Below are positions 18,304 to 26,205 of a stretch of 64,000 bases of DNA, piece by piece (position 1 is the first letter of the stretch; every line of letters begins with the position of its first letter). This stretch comes from Paenibacillus sp. Soil522 (GTDB taxonomy: Bacteria > Bacillota > Bacilli > Paenibacillales > Paenibacillaceae): positions 167,228 through 231,227 of the forward strand of contig NZ_LMRV01000033.1 of assembly GCF_001428245.1 (NCBI RefSeq), written 5' to 3'. Made by a program: the position numbers and the translations under genes. The notes under the pieces are model-generated. The model worked only from the letters and a program-made list of their open reading frames with translations. It did not search any database and was not told the origin of the DNA.

Positions 18304-18519
18304 TTAGAAATTACGTTGACCTAATTGTTGTTCTGCGATTTGAACCAGCTTCTTTGTGATATATCCCCCAATAGAACCTGCATCACGCGTCGATAAATTA
18401 CCATTGTATCCATCTTGTGAAAACGCAACACCCAGCTGCTGTGCTGCTTCCGTTTTCAATTGCGCAATTGCTGCTTTTGCTTGAGGTACTACTAGCGTGT
18501 TTGAATTTCTTCTGCTCAT
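18304..18519 (-). CDS. Small acid-soluble spore protein, alpha/beta type
   Basis: This 71-residue protein coats DNA in dormant spores and protects it from UV and heat damage. Family hallmarks are the N-terminal VVPQAKAAIAQLKTEAAQQL helix and the C-terminal segment RDAGSIGGYITKKLVQIAEQ, matching the two helices of alpha/beta SASPs; TEAA is the probable GPR protease cleavage region. GAAGGAGTG lies at the expected distance before the ATG. A sigma-G promoter is visible upstream, so expression should occur in the forespore late in sporulation. Confidence 0.95.
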   Translation of the reverse strand: MSRRNSNTLVVPQAKAAIAQLKTEAAQQLGVAFSQDGYNGNLSTRDAGSIGGYITKKLVQIAEQQLGQRNF

Positions 18520-18549
18520 GTAAGTTCACTCCTTCGTTGGATGTAAGGT

Positions 18550-18579
18550 TATTATGTGGTGCGATTTGTAAATGTATAC
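18550..18579 (-). promoter_or_regulatory. Sigma-G promoter of the SASP gene
   Basis: On the minus strand GTATA (18575-18579) and CATAATA (18550-18556) are separated by exactly 18 bases. These match the forespore sigma-G consensus GHATR and CATNHTA with normal spacing, about 30 bases upstream of the SASP start. Confidence 0.8.
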
Positions 18580-18743
18580 ATGCGAAATGAATGAATTTTC
18601 AAATTATTTTGTCGTCAGCAGATGCAGCATGATTTCGCAGGTTCATGTCATTCAAAAGTGTTGATCTCATTTGATCTCCTTAACAATTGTTGGGGTATGC
18701 CCTAACTAATTATAGGGAGATCTCCTGTTACAAAGGAGATATA

Positions 18744-18934
18744 ATGGAAACTTCAGAGCGATACGTTGTCATCGGATGGAAGCTGTCAAGTACTATGGAA
18801 ACATGGTACTAGGTGGACGAAATGGATTCCTGTATATTTACATTATCCGCAATCAACAATAGATCATGTTTCCGACGGCAGCTTGAAGGTTATGGATTGC
18901 AGTCGGATAGGGGATGGCAGGAGGGTGAATTAGT
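18744..18934 (+). other. Short or degenerate ORF region
   Basis: The 358 bases between the SASP promoter and the gene at 18938 hold a 22-codon ORF (18744-18812, starting METSERYV) with an excellent AAAGGAGATATA start site. A different frame reads on through the TAG as KWIPVYLHYPQS and then VMDCSRIGDG, ending at 18934 just before the next gene, whose ribosome-binding site it contains. This looks like a small gene that carries a frameshift, or two unrelated chance frames. A short inverted repeat (ATCTCC/GGAGAT, 18719-18740) overlaps the start site. Confidence 0.3.
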
Positions 18935-18937
18935 AAA

Positions 18938-19204
18938 GTGATGAAGACAATGACCATGAAACGAGAGCTGCAACGGAAAGCATCCATTCTAAAGCAGCAC
19001 GAAGTTTATGCTTATCAAGCTGCTTATTACTTGCTTGAAAACGAAGCTTTAGCTGCCAAAGCGGTAACGCAAGCACTGATGGCATTAATTCAAGACGAAC
19101 CATTTTTTCTCCAGCCAAAGCCGCTTCAGCAAGAAAAGATAAAGCATACGGTGATGAAGCAAGCGCTCTTGACCAAGGCTGCCGCCTTACGACCTACGAT
19201 TTAA
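18938..19204 (+). CDS. Small hypothetical protein, helical
   Basis: This 88-residue ORF encodes a basic, mostly alpha-helical protein without membrane segment or signal peptide. Its central part (YAYQAAYYLLENEALAAKAV) resembles the start of sigma-70 region 2 helices, as seen in small sigma-like proteins of Paenibacillus, but it is far too short to be a sigma factor. AGGAGGG at 18919-18925 lies 12 bases before the GTG and 15 before the ATG at 18941, so either could be the start. It is monocistronic by appearance. Function unknown. Confidence 0.6.
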   Translation: MMKTMTMKRELQRKASILKQHEVYAYQAAYYLLENEALAAKAVTQALMALIQDEPFFLQPKPLQQEKIKHTVMKQALLTKAAALRPTI

Positions 19205-19335
19205 TCCGAATGCTCCGCATTCCAAACTCCTCAGAAACCTCTTCAATAATCGAACCCATAATAAATTTGACTATACATATTCGTTGATATAAGTTATTTT
19301 CTTAAATATGTAACTTTGGAGGGAGATCATGCAGC

Positions 19336-19953
19336 ATGATCATTGATCTTACACATCTCATTCATAGTGGAATGCCGGTATATCCGGGAGATGCGGGGAC
19401 CGTATTGGAACAATCCAAGCAGATGAGCCAAGATGGCTACAACAATCATCAGCTGTCCATTAATATGCATGCGGGCACACATATAGATGGACCCATGCAT
19501 TTATTGGATATTCAGCAATATATAAGTGAATTTTCCGTGGAGAAATTTGTCGGAGACGGCGTTTTGCTTGACGTATATGGAATAAGCGTGATTGATTATA
19601 AGGAAGAATACGAGCAGTTAATTAAAGCGGAGCAAATCGTCATTTTGTATACTGGCCATGCCGAGCTGTATGGTCAGCCAGCGTATTTTACAGATTATCC
19701 GGTTTTGACTGCGGAATTTGTTGATCTGCTCATCAGAAAAAGGGTGAAAATGATAGGCCTCGATACTCCGTCACCGGATAAAGATCCTTTTGACATCCAT
19801 AAACGCTTGTTCGTCAACCAAATTTTCATAATAGAGAACTTAAAGAACGTTAAACGGCTGCTGGACATCGACGCGTTTGAAATTATAGCGCTGCCGCTTC
19901 ATATTAGGTCGGATTCCTCTGTTGCTCGCGTGATCGCGCGGGTAAAGTTATAG
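19336..19953 (+). CDS. Cyclase-family (kynurenine formamidase-like) metal hydrolase
   Basis: This 205-residue cytoplasmic protein belongs to the cyclase/KynB family, Zn- or Mn-dependent amidases and lactonases. The metal site HAGTHIDGPMH is near residue 45 (HxGTHxDxPxH), and GMPVYPGD at residues 12-19 is the typical N-terminal motif. The length is normal for the family. A GGAGGGAGATC site precedes the ATG. Neighbours give no pathway, and no tryptophan-degradation genes are near, so true kynurenine formamidase activity is doubtful; the family also includes isatin hydrolases and polyketide cyclases. Confidence 0.85.
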   Translation: MIIDLTHLIHSGMPVYPGDAGTVLEQSKQMSQDGYNNHQLSINMHAGTHIDGPMHLLDIQQYISEFSVEKFVGDGVLLDVYGISVIDYKEEYEQLIKAEQIVILYTGHAELYGQPAYFTDYPVLTAEFVDLLIRKRVKMIGLDTPSPDKDPFDIHKRLFVNQIFIIENLKNVKRLLDIDAFEIIALPLHIRSDSSVARVIARVKL

Positions 19954-20019
19954 TGTAGACGGAATTGGGCGATGATGAGGCGACGTATAAAAAATTATAG
20001 CGGAAGGACTTATAAAGTT

Positions 20020-20709
20020 ATGGAGATTATTTATCACGGCCACTCTTGCATTCAAATGACAACAGGGAATAAATCGCTTATTATTGATCCCTTTCTCAGA
20101 GGTAATGAATTAGCTGTAACAAAGGCGGAGGACATTAGAACGGACGCCGTTCTCTTGACGCACGCACACACCGATCATATTTTAGACGCCGATCTGATAG
20201 CCAAAAACAATGATGCGCCAGTCGTAGCTATTGCCGAGCTTGCCGCCTATATGTCTTGGAAGGGCGTTAAAACGATCGATATGAATATCGGCGGAACGGT
20301 AGATCTGGGATTTGCGAAGGCGAAAATGGTGCAGGCGTTCCATTCTTCCGGAATCGTTCTGGAAGAGGAACAACGAATTGTATACGCGGGCATGCCGGCC
20401 GGGTTCATCATTAACATGGAAGGCATGAATATCCTTCATGCGGGAGACACGGCCTTGTTCAGCGATATGAAAATGATCGGTGAGCGTCATGCCATTGACA
20501 TTGCGTTTCTTCCAATCGGAGACCGCTATACGATGGGGATGGAGGATGCGCTGCAAGCGGCGGAATGGTACAATGCGAAGCGGGTTGTGCCTATTCATTA
20601 TAATACTTTCCCCTTTATCCGGCAGGAAGCGGAAAGGTTTGTACAGGAGCTGCATCATAAAGGGATTGACGGCTTCGTATTAAAACCAGGCGATAAAATG
20701 TCTGTATAA
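20020..20709 (+). CDS. UPF0173 metal-dependent hydrolase (YtkL-like)
   Basis: This protein of about 229 residues has a metallo-beta-lactamase fold. Motifs are YHGHSCI at the start, HAHTDH near residue 48, and HAGDTALF in the second half, all typical of the UPF0173 group, whose physiological substrate is unknown. I place the start at the ATG at 20020 because family members begin a few residues before YHGHSC; the upstream ATG at 19972 would add 16 basic residues with no good ribosome-binding site, while GGAAGGA at 20002-20008 serves 20020. The gene directly follows the cyclase-family gene and probably shares its transcript. Confidence 0.9.
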   Translation: MEIIYHGHSCIQMTTGNKSLIIDPFLRGNELAVTKAEDIRTDAVLLTHAHTDHILDADLIAKNNDAPVVAIAELAAYMSWKGVKTIDMNIGGTVDLGFAKAKMVQAFHSSGIVLEEEQRIVYAGMPAGFIINMEGMNILHAGDTALFSDMKMIGERHAIDIAFLPIGDRYTMGMEDALQAAEWYNAKRVVPIHYNTFPFIRQEAERFVQELHHKGIDGFVLKPGDKMSV

Positions 20710-20746
20710 AGGCAGCCATCCGCCTTAAAACATACATAAGAATCCT

Positions 20747-20809
20747 AAAGAGCCCCATTGCCTGCATCGAATAATCTCCGATTATTCTTTGCAGGCAATG
20801 GGGCTCTTT
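20747..20809. terminator. Bidirectional terminator between convergent genes
   Basis: Perfect 20-base arms (AAAGAGCCCCATTGCCTGCA and its complement) contain a second inner stem, GAATAAT/ATTATTC. T-runs flank both sides. It separates the UPF0173 gene (+) from the YheC/D-type gene (-). Confidence 0.9.
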
Positions 20810-20866
20810 GCTTGCCTTAGCTTAAATATATACGGTAATCACTTAAAAAAGCATTTCACGGACAGC

Positions 20867-21622
20867 TTATTTCGTTCTTCCATATTGCCGGGCATAGTAA
20901 ACGATGCGTTGATATAATCTTTTATCCTTCATATTTTTTAACGGATAAAATTGGGGTCTCGTATTTACCTCCAAAATCCACGGTTTACCCTTCGGATCCA
21001 GAGCTACGTCCAAACCTAGCTCTCTGAACCCTTTCCTATTATGATCGAAATTATTCCCGACAGAGACACCGAGCTGCTTCAATTTTACCTCCATCCGTTT
21101 AATTAACGGATCATTGTAACCTGCTCCCGTCATTGTTTGATGAAAATAGCCGAGTTTCCCACCTTGATGATAATTTGTTGCAACCTTTCCCGGCTTTCCT
21201 ATTTTTGTGAAAATAGCCGTGCATACCCATGTTCCTTGGTTCGACTTCTGGATCATGACACGAATATCGAAAGGGTTTCCGTTCGTTCTGGCCAAATGGA
21301 TACCCTCCTGCAGCAAAAAAGATCGTTTATTAGAAAAACGAGTTAGCTTATTGTATAAACTATCAATGGTTGGGAAAGAGGATTTAGCGGTGTTGTATTG
21401 GGTTTGGTAACCTGCTTTCTCTTTATTGATACGGATAATGTTAGCCCCGCCCGTACCGTCCGTAGGCTTAAAATAAATAGTAGAATAAGCGGTGAGCATC
21501 GAGATCAAATTCTTTTTATTAAAAAGCATAGTCCGGGGGATATGTTTGCGTAAATGAGGTTGCTTTAGTAGCCAGCTCGTTTTAATCCACTTACTGCTTA
21601 TTGTGCTGCTCTTGTATTTCAT
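20867..21622 (-). CDS. YheC/YheD-family endospore coat-associated protein (ATP-grasp fold)
   Basis: This protein of about 251 residues matches the YheC/YheD family found in spore formers. Visible motifs are KPTDGTGGANIIRI near the N-terminus (nucleotide-binding loop), DIRVMIQK in the middle, GLDVALD and WILEVNTRPQFY near the C-terminus (metal-binding Glu and Asn of ATP-grasp enzymes). B. subtilis YheC and YheD localise to the spore coat; no reaction is established. The AAAGAGGTG site suits the GTG at 21625 or the ATG at 21622 rather than the upstream ATG at 21655. It is shorter than YheD (about 450 residues) and contains mainly the ATP-grasp part. Confidence 0.85.
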   Translation of the reverse strand: MKYKSSTISSKWIKTSWLLKQPHLRKHIPRTMLFNKKNLISMLTAYSTIYFKPTDGTGGANIIRINKEKAGYQTQYNTAKSSFPTIDSLYNKLTRFSNKRSFLLQEGIHLARTNGNPFDIRVMIQKSNQGTWVCTAIFTKIGKPGKVATNYHQGGKLGYFHQTMTGAGYNDPLIKRMEVKLKQLGVSVGNNFDHNRKGFRELGLDVALDPKGKPWILEVNTRPQFYPLKNMKDKRLYQRIVYYARQYGRTK

Positions 21623-21701
21623 CACAAATACCAACACCTCTTTTTTCCTCAGCATATGTATTCTATTAGAAGCTTGTCACTGCATTTGCCTATCAATCTA
21701 G

Positions 21702-21730
21702 TTAATCGTTGATATTGGGTTAACGATTAA
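21702..21730. repeat. Inverted repeat in divergent intergenic region
   Basis: Perfect nine-base arms TTAATCGTT and AACGATTAA are separated by 11 bases. It lies between the YheC/D-type gene (-) and the SLH lipoprotein (+), where an operator would be expected. No T-run follows, so a terminator is unlikely. Confidence 0.5.
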
Positions 21731-21857
21731 TAGACCATCTAACAAAGTGTATTCATTAAGTTAACGTATGAATTTTTTTTCGACTCTTGCGAAATAATAC
21801 GTCAAAGAATGCATTGGTAACCTTAGGGAATGCATGGACAAGAAAGTGGAGGTCTTT

Positions 21858-23033
21858 ATGAAATCTAGCAGACTGACTTGCATCTTATTAATTGGGTTAA
21901 TTATGTTTTTGTTTGGTTGTGAAGCTGCGAATGATTCCATGCCTGTAAAAGAAAAAAACATCACTTCATTAAACATAAAAAATCAGAGCGCAGAAAACAT
22001 TCCGGATGCGCTTTTAGCAGACGTGCAAAACCATTGGGCAAAGATGGAATTAACATTGTTTATGAGTGCGGATATTATCAAAGGGGTCGTTTTAACGAAT
22101 GGGCAGATATCCGTAAAGCCTAACAAGCCAATGACTAGAGCAGAGTTCATATCCGTGTTAGTTCGTGCATTGTCACTGGAAAATAACAATGTATCCCCCG
22201 TCGCATTTAGTGATGTAAAACCTAAAGATTGGTTTTACTCATCTGTGTCGGCGGCTAAGAATAGTGGGATTATTTCTGGATTAAAGGACAATAAGTTTGC
22301 TCCGAACGCGTATATCACGAGAGGCGAAGCAGCAGTTATGATCGAACGGGCTTTTAAAACAACTGTCAACTTTTCTGGCACGGCTAAATATTTTCCAGAT
22401 ATAACTCATTATTGGGGGAAATCATCAATTTATAAAGTGAGCAGTGCAGGTATTATTGGAGGTTTTCCTGACGGTGTTTTCAAGCCCTACAATAATATAA
22501 CTAGAGCAGAAGCGGTTACAATGATTTACCGTGCCGTGCAAAAAGAGCAATCTCATTTAGTTTATGGAGAAAAAATAATTCATCATGTCGGTCAAGATGC
22601 AGCAGATGTTCTATTTTATTTAAATAATCGCGATTACACGATGTTGACTCAGCATATGGAAGACCATTATTCTGAGTGGTATCAAAAACAAGTGCTTCAT
22701 CAATTAAATGAGTATAAAAATCTTTATAAAAAGTATCCCATTGCCCTTGCAATTCAACCTGCTACATCATCACCAATGAAAATCATTAGCCGCTCGGACC
22801 GTTTTTTTGCCGTGGAGATAAATGATAATTACAACGTACATATAGGTGGCGAGGTTTATATGAAGGCGCGAGAGCGAGATATTAATGTAAATACAAGCGG
22901 AATTGTTTATTTAAAGAAGATGTCCGATGATAAATGGATCACTTATCTCTACATTCCTAAAAACGGATCATACGATTTATTGGAAAGCATTGTTCGGGGA
23001 GTAGAGCAGAAATTGTTGTCTACGGATTTATAG
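21858..23033 (+). CDS. Lipoprotein with S-layer homology (SLH) domains
   Basis: This protein of about 391 residues is probably exported and anchored at the cell surface. The signal sequence ends in LFGC, giving Cys21 as lipidation site. Three SLH modules follow: a diverged one at about residues 53-110, then two clear copies marked by FSDVKPKDWFYSSVSAAK with ITRGEAAVMIERAF, and FPDITHYWG with ITRAEAVTMIYRAV, ending near residue 235. The rest is a mixed domain of about 150 residues that I do not recognise. The ATG at 21858 is chosen because GGAGG lies seven bases upstream; 21834 has none. SLH domains normally bind pyruvylated wall polymer, so a lipid anchor as well is unusual. Confidence 0.88.
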   Translation: MKSSRLTCILLIGLIMFLFGCEAANDSMPVKEKNITSLNIKNQSAENIPDALLADVQNHWAKMELTLFMSADIIKGVVLTNGQISVKPNKPMTRAEFISVLVRALSLENNNVSPVAFSDVKPKDWFYSSVSAAKNSGIISGLKDNKFAPNAYITRGEAAVMIERAFKTTVNFSGTAKYFPDITHYWGKSSIYKVSSAGIIGGFPDGVFKPYNNITRAEAVTMIYRAVQKEQSHLVYGEKIIHHVGQDAADVLFYLNNRDYTMLTQHMEDHYSEWYQKQVLHQLNEYKNLYKKYPIALAIQPATSSPMKIISRSDRFFAVEINDNYNVHIGGEVYMKARERDINVNTSGIVYLKKMSDDKWITYLYIPKNGSYDLLESIVRGVEQKLLSTDL

Positions 23034-23083
23034 TCCTCACTATTTTGGAGCAGCTTTAGTAACAAATCGAAATAACACAGCAG

Positions 23084-23117
23084 GCTGCCTACGTTTATTA
23101 CGAGGCAGCTTTTCTTC
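23084..23117 (+). terminator. Terminator after SLH lipoprotein
   Basis: A GCTGCCT/AGGCAGC stem with a two-base CG extension after a bulge is followed by TTTTCTT, about 50 bases past the stop codon. Confidence 0.7.
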
Positions 23118-23238
23118 TATGTACAGAGCATCATAAAAAAGAATTTACGCTGAGCAGGAAAAAGGCCTTATCCTAACGAATAGCATTCGACAACTATTGT
23201 CGACGAGTTTGATTATCGCGAGAAAGAAGGGCAAGCGC

Positions 23239-25017
23239 ATGAAACGTACGAGTATTCGCTATAGGCTGATGATTCTGATGATTTGTCTGACCACGCTGCC
23301 TGTTTTGACGGTCACCTGGATTGCGACAAACAATACACGAAATTCGGTAGAGAAAGAAATAATTGAAGCTAACCGTTCCCGTATGCTTTGGGCGGATCAG
23401 TATTTGGATGAATTAATTAGGCAAATCGACGTTCTCTTCTATTCCTTGCAAGTCAATCAGCAATTGATAGACGGTCTTAGCACGAGAGACAGTCAGGATC
23501 TGGGCGGACAATTTCGGACACAACGGTATATTCAGGAGACATTGACCACAGCCTTTTATGCCAATTCCAAAAAAATAGACGAGCTTGCGCTGTACACCCA
23601 TCAAAACCAAAAGGTTTATTCGGTCAACTATGCAAACAGCGGCCTCATCTATTCTCTTGATATTCAAAAAGGCAACTGGACCCGTTTGCTGCAAAAGCCC
23701 ATTAACATGTATTTCAAAGAGTCCGGCAGCGGTATTTTCGCGTTTCACAGCGTTAACCGCTTCGCGGATCGCCGTCTGCTAGGCGGATTGTCTGTCCGTA
23801 TTAATAAGGATGTTTGGAGGGAAGTAAGCGATATTTTAAAATCGGAGGACGAGAGCTCGGTGTTCTTAGTCAACGATGAAGGGGAACGGTTAACGGGTTC
23901 AACGCCGGAACAAAGCTTCGATGAAGTCATCGATCAAATGAGTAAGGATCAACCCGTGCACGCCGATCTGGACATTCAGAAAACGGATAACTATTTTCTC
24001 TTTATGAAACGTGTGGACGACGGCGAGCTCACCTTAATCAAAGCTCTGCCCATCACTACCATAACCGAAAGCGCTAACAATACGGTCAGGGCGGGAATTG
24101 TAACCGGATTATTGTTTGCAGCCGCCTCTATCCTGCTGTCTATTACAGTGTCGCTTCGTATAACCAGACCGATCGTCAGCCTTGCCAGAACGATGAGGAT
24201 GACCAAGGTTCATCAATTTGAGCTGACATCTGTGCAAAGCAAAGATGAAATCGGGCTGCTGGAGCGCGGTTACAATTCCATGATGAAGCGAATGAAGGAA
24301 TTGATAGAAAACGAATACCAGAAAGAAATCGAAGTGAAAAATGCGCAGCTAATGGCATTGCAGGCGCAAATTAATCCTCATTTTTTAAACAATACGCTTA
24401 ACTTGATCGGAGGAATGGCCCTTGTCAAAGGAGCTCCCGAAATCTATAAAATTACGAAAGGAATAGGAGATTTGCTCCGATATTCGATAAGCTCCGGCCA
24501 CGATTCGGCGACGCTTGCGGATGAGCTGAAGCATATCCGCAACTACCTGTTTATTCAGGAACAGCGTTTCATGGGGCGGTGCACCGTTATCGTCGAAAGC
24601 GACGGTTCCGGGGAGGTGCTTAGCCTTCCAAGGTTCACACTGCAGCCGCTTGTGGAGAACGCTTTCGAGCATGGCCTGCAGCCGAAAGAAGGGGACTGGC
24701 AGGTTGAGATACGAGTGAAGACGGTCCAGGCCCATATCATTATTTTGATCAAAGACAATGGGATAGGGGTTGATCGTAAACGCCTTTGCATGCTTAGAGC
24801 TGAGCTGAAGGAAGGGATAGCGCTTAAGCGTGATCGCCAGGATAAAGTCAAGGAGCAGCCGAGAATTCGGAAGGGAATTGGTCTGCAAAATGTCGATTCG
24901 AGATTAAAGCTGCATTTTGGCGGGAAAGCATCCCTGCGGTTATTCAGTAAACCTGAAGCAGGAACCTTGATCGTACTTAAATTGCCTTTGCATAACAAGG
25001 AGGACAGCCATGAATAA
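23239..25017 (+). CDS. Sensor histidine kinase, YesM type
   Basis: This kinase of about 592 residues has a first membrane helix at about residues 8-30, an extracellular sensing region to about 283, a second helix at about 285-306, HAMP, and a His_kinase domain with phospho-acceptor His381 in QINPHFLNN. The ATPase domain shows LVENAFEHGL and KDNGIGV. The catalytic motif reads HFLNN rather than the usual HFLYN, a mild variation. The ATG at 23239 is preferred to the upstream TTG frame start because AGAAAGAAGG lies just before it. The stop overlaps the start of the response regulator by eight bases, coupling the pair. Confidence 0.92.
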   Translation: MKRTSIRYRLMILMICLTTLPVLTVTWIATNNTRNSVEKEIIEANRSRMLWADQYLDELIRQIDVLFYSLQVNQQLIDGLSTRDSQDLGGQFRTQRYIQETLTTAFYANSKKIDELALYTHQNQKVYSVNYANSGLIYSLDIQKGNWTRLLQKPINMYFKESGSGIFAFHSVNRFADRRLLGGLSVRINKDVWREVSDILKSEDESSVFLVNDEGERLTGSTPEQSFDEVIDQMSKDQPVHADLDIQKTDNYFLFMKRVDDGELTLIKALPITTITESANNTVRAGIVTGLLFAAASILLSITVSLRITRPIVSLARTMRMTKVHQFELTSVQSKDEIGLLERGYNSMMKRMKELIENEYQKEIEVKNAQLMALQAQINPHFLNNTLNLIGGMALVKGAPEIYKITKGIGDLLRYSISSGHDSATLADELKHIRNYLFIQEQRFMGRCTVIVESDGSGEVLSLPRFTLQPLVENAFEHGLQPKEGDWQVEIRVKTVQAHIIILIKDNGIGVDRKRLCMLRAELKEGIALKRDRQDKVKEQPRIRKGIGLQNVDSRLKLHFGGKASLRLFSKPEAGTLIVLKLPLHNKEDSHE

Positions 25018-26098
25018 AGTACTGATTATTGATGACGAACCGTGGGCTAGAGAGGTGATAAAGGCGCTAGGAGAATGGGACTTACTGCGGCTGACAATAG
25101 TCGGGGAGGCGGAGGACGGCAAGGAAGGGCTGCGATTAATTCAGGAGCTTGAACCGCAAATCGTCATGACGGACATGAGAATGCCCGGCGTCGACGGGGT
25201 GGAGCTGCTGCAGCAATTAAACAGTCAGTTTCCGTCACTGAAAGTTGTGGTCATGAGCGGATATGACGATTTTAATTATTTAAAGCAAGCCATCCATTCA
25301 CGGGCAGTGGATTATTTGCTGAAGCCTGTTGATCCGGCCGAGCTGAATGCTGCGCTTAAGAAATGTATCCATGAACTGGAGGTTCAAAAACAAACGGTAA
25401 ACACATCTTGGAAATCGCCACTTGTATTCCCGAGCACGGCTCTAATGGATCGTTATTTGGTGCTGCGGCAGTGCGTATTCGCCTCACTATTTGAACTAAG
25501 CAAGCCGGCCGTCTTACAGACGATGAACAAACTGGAGGAGTTTTTGGGAAGCTCCTTCCCGGAAGGAATGGAACAGGCGCTTCTTGCAAAAATGGGCGAC
25601 GATTTTGTGCAAATTCTCGAACAATTCATGTCTGAAAATGAGGTTGGATTCGCGTCGCAGGCCCGGGAGACGGAGGCTGCTGCGCAAAGGACCAAAGTGC
25701 CCGATACGCTTGAAACGATCCGGCGTAAGTACGGGGAAGCGATCGATAAAATCGAAGCCATTCGAAAATCAAAAACCCGTCTGGTCATCGCTGAGGTGCA
25801 GAGCTATATCGATCAGCATTACATTGATCCGATAACGCTCGAAACGGTCGCCCATCAGTTTTTTGTGAGCAAGGAACATTTAAGCCGCGTATTCAAAACG
25901 ACCACTCGCGAGAATCTTACCGAATATATTATCCGCAAGCGCATGGAAAAGGCGAGAGAGCTTCTGCTGCAGCCGCATATTTCGATAAAGCAGGCGGCGC
26001 TCATGGTCGGATACCCGGAGCAGGCATATTTCCACCGTGTATTCAAGAAACATTTCGGCATAACGCCAGGCGATATCCGCAGCGGAAAAGTAAAGTAA
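25010..26098 (+). CDS. Response regulator, YesN type
   Basis: This 362-residue regulator has a receiver domain at residues 1-120 with Asp8-Asp9, phospho-acceptor Asp55 in MTDMRMPG, and Lys in LLKPVD, a helical linker of about 130 residues, and an AraC-type DNA-binding domain from about residue 262 (HQFFVSKEHLSRVFK, MVGYPEQAYFHRVFKKHFG). It lies directly after its kinase and 107 bases before the sugar-binding lipoprotein gene, the likely target promoter. Confidence 0.93.
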   Translation: MNKVLIIDDEPWAREVIKALGEWDLLRLTIVGEAEDGKEGLRLIQELEPQIVMTDMRMPGVDGVELLQQLNSQFPSLKVVVMSGYDDFNYLKQAIHSRAVDYLLKPVDPAELNAALKKCIHELEVQKQTVNTSWKSPLVFPSTALMDRYLVLRQCVFASLFELSKPAVLQTMNKLEEFLGSSFPEGMEQALLAKMGDDFVQILEQFMSENEVGFASQARETEAAAQRTKVPDTLETIRRKYGEAIDKIEAIRKSKTRLVIAEVQSYIDQHYIDPITLETVAHQFFVSKEHLSRVFKTTTRENLTEYIIRKRMEKARELLLQPHISIKQAALMVGYPEQAYFHRVFKKHFGITPGDIRSGKVK

Positions 26099-26205
26099 TG
26101 CCGTATCAATATTGTGCAATAAAAGCTGCTAATCGGCGCTAATGCTTCCTCCTGTTACCTCATCTATACTGAAGAAGCACCAAATCAAAAAGGGGGACGT
26201 ACACG

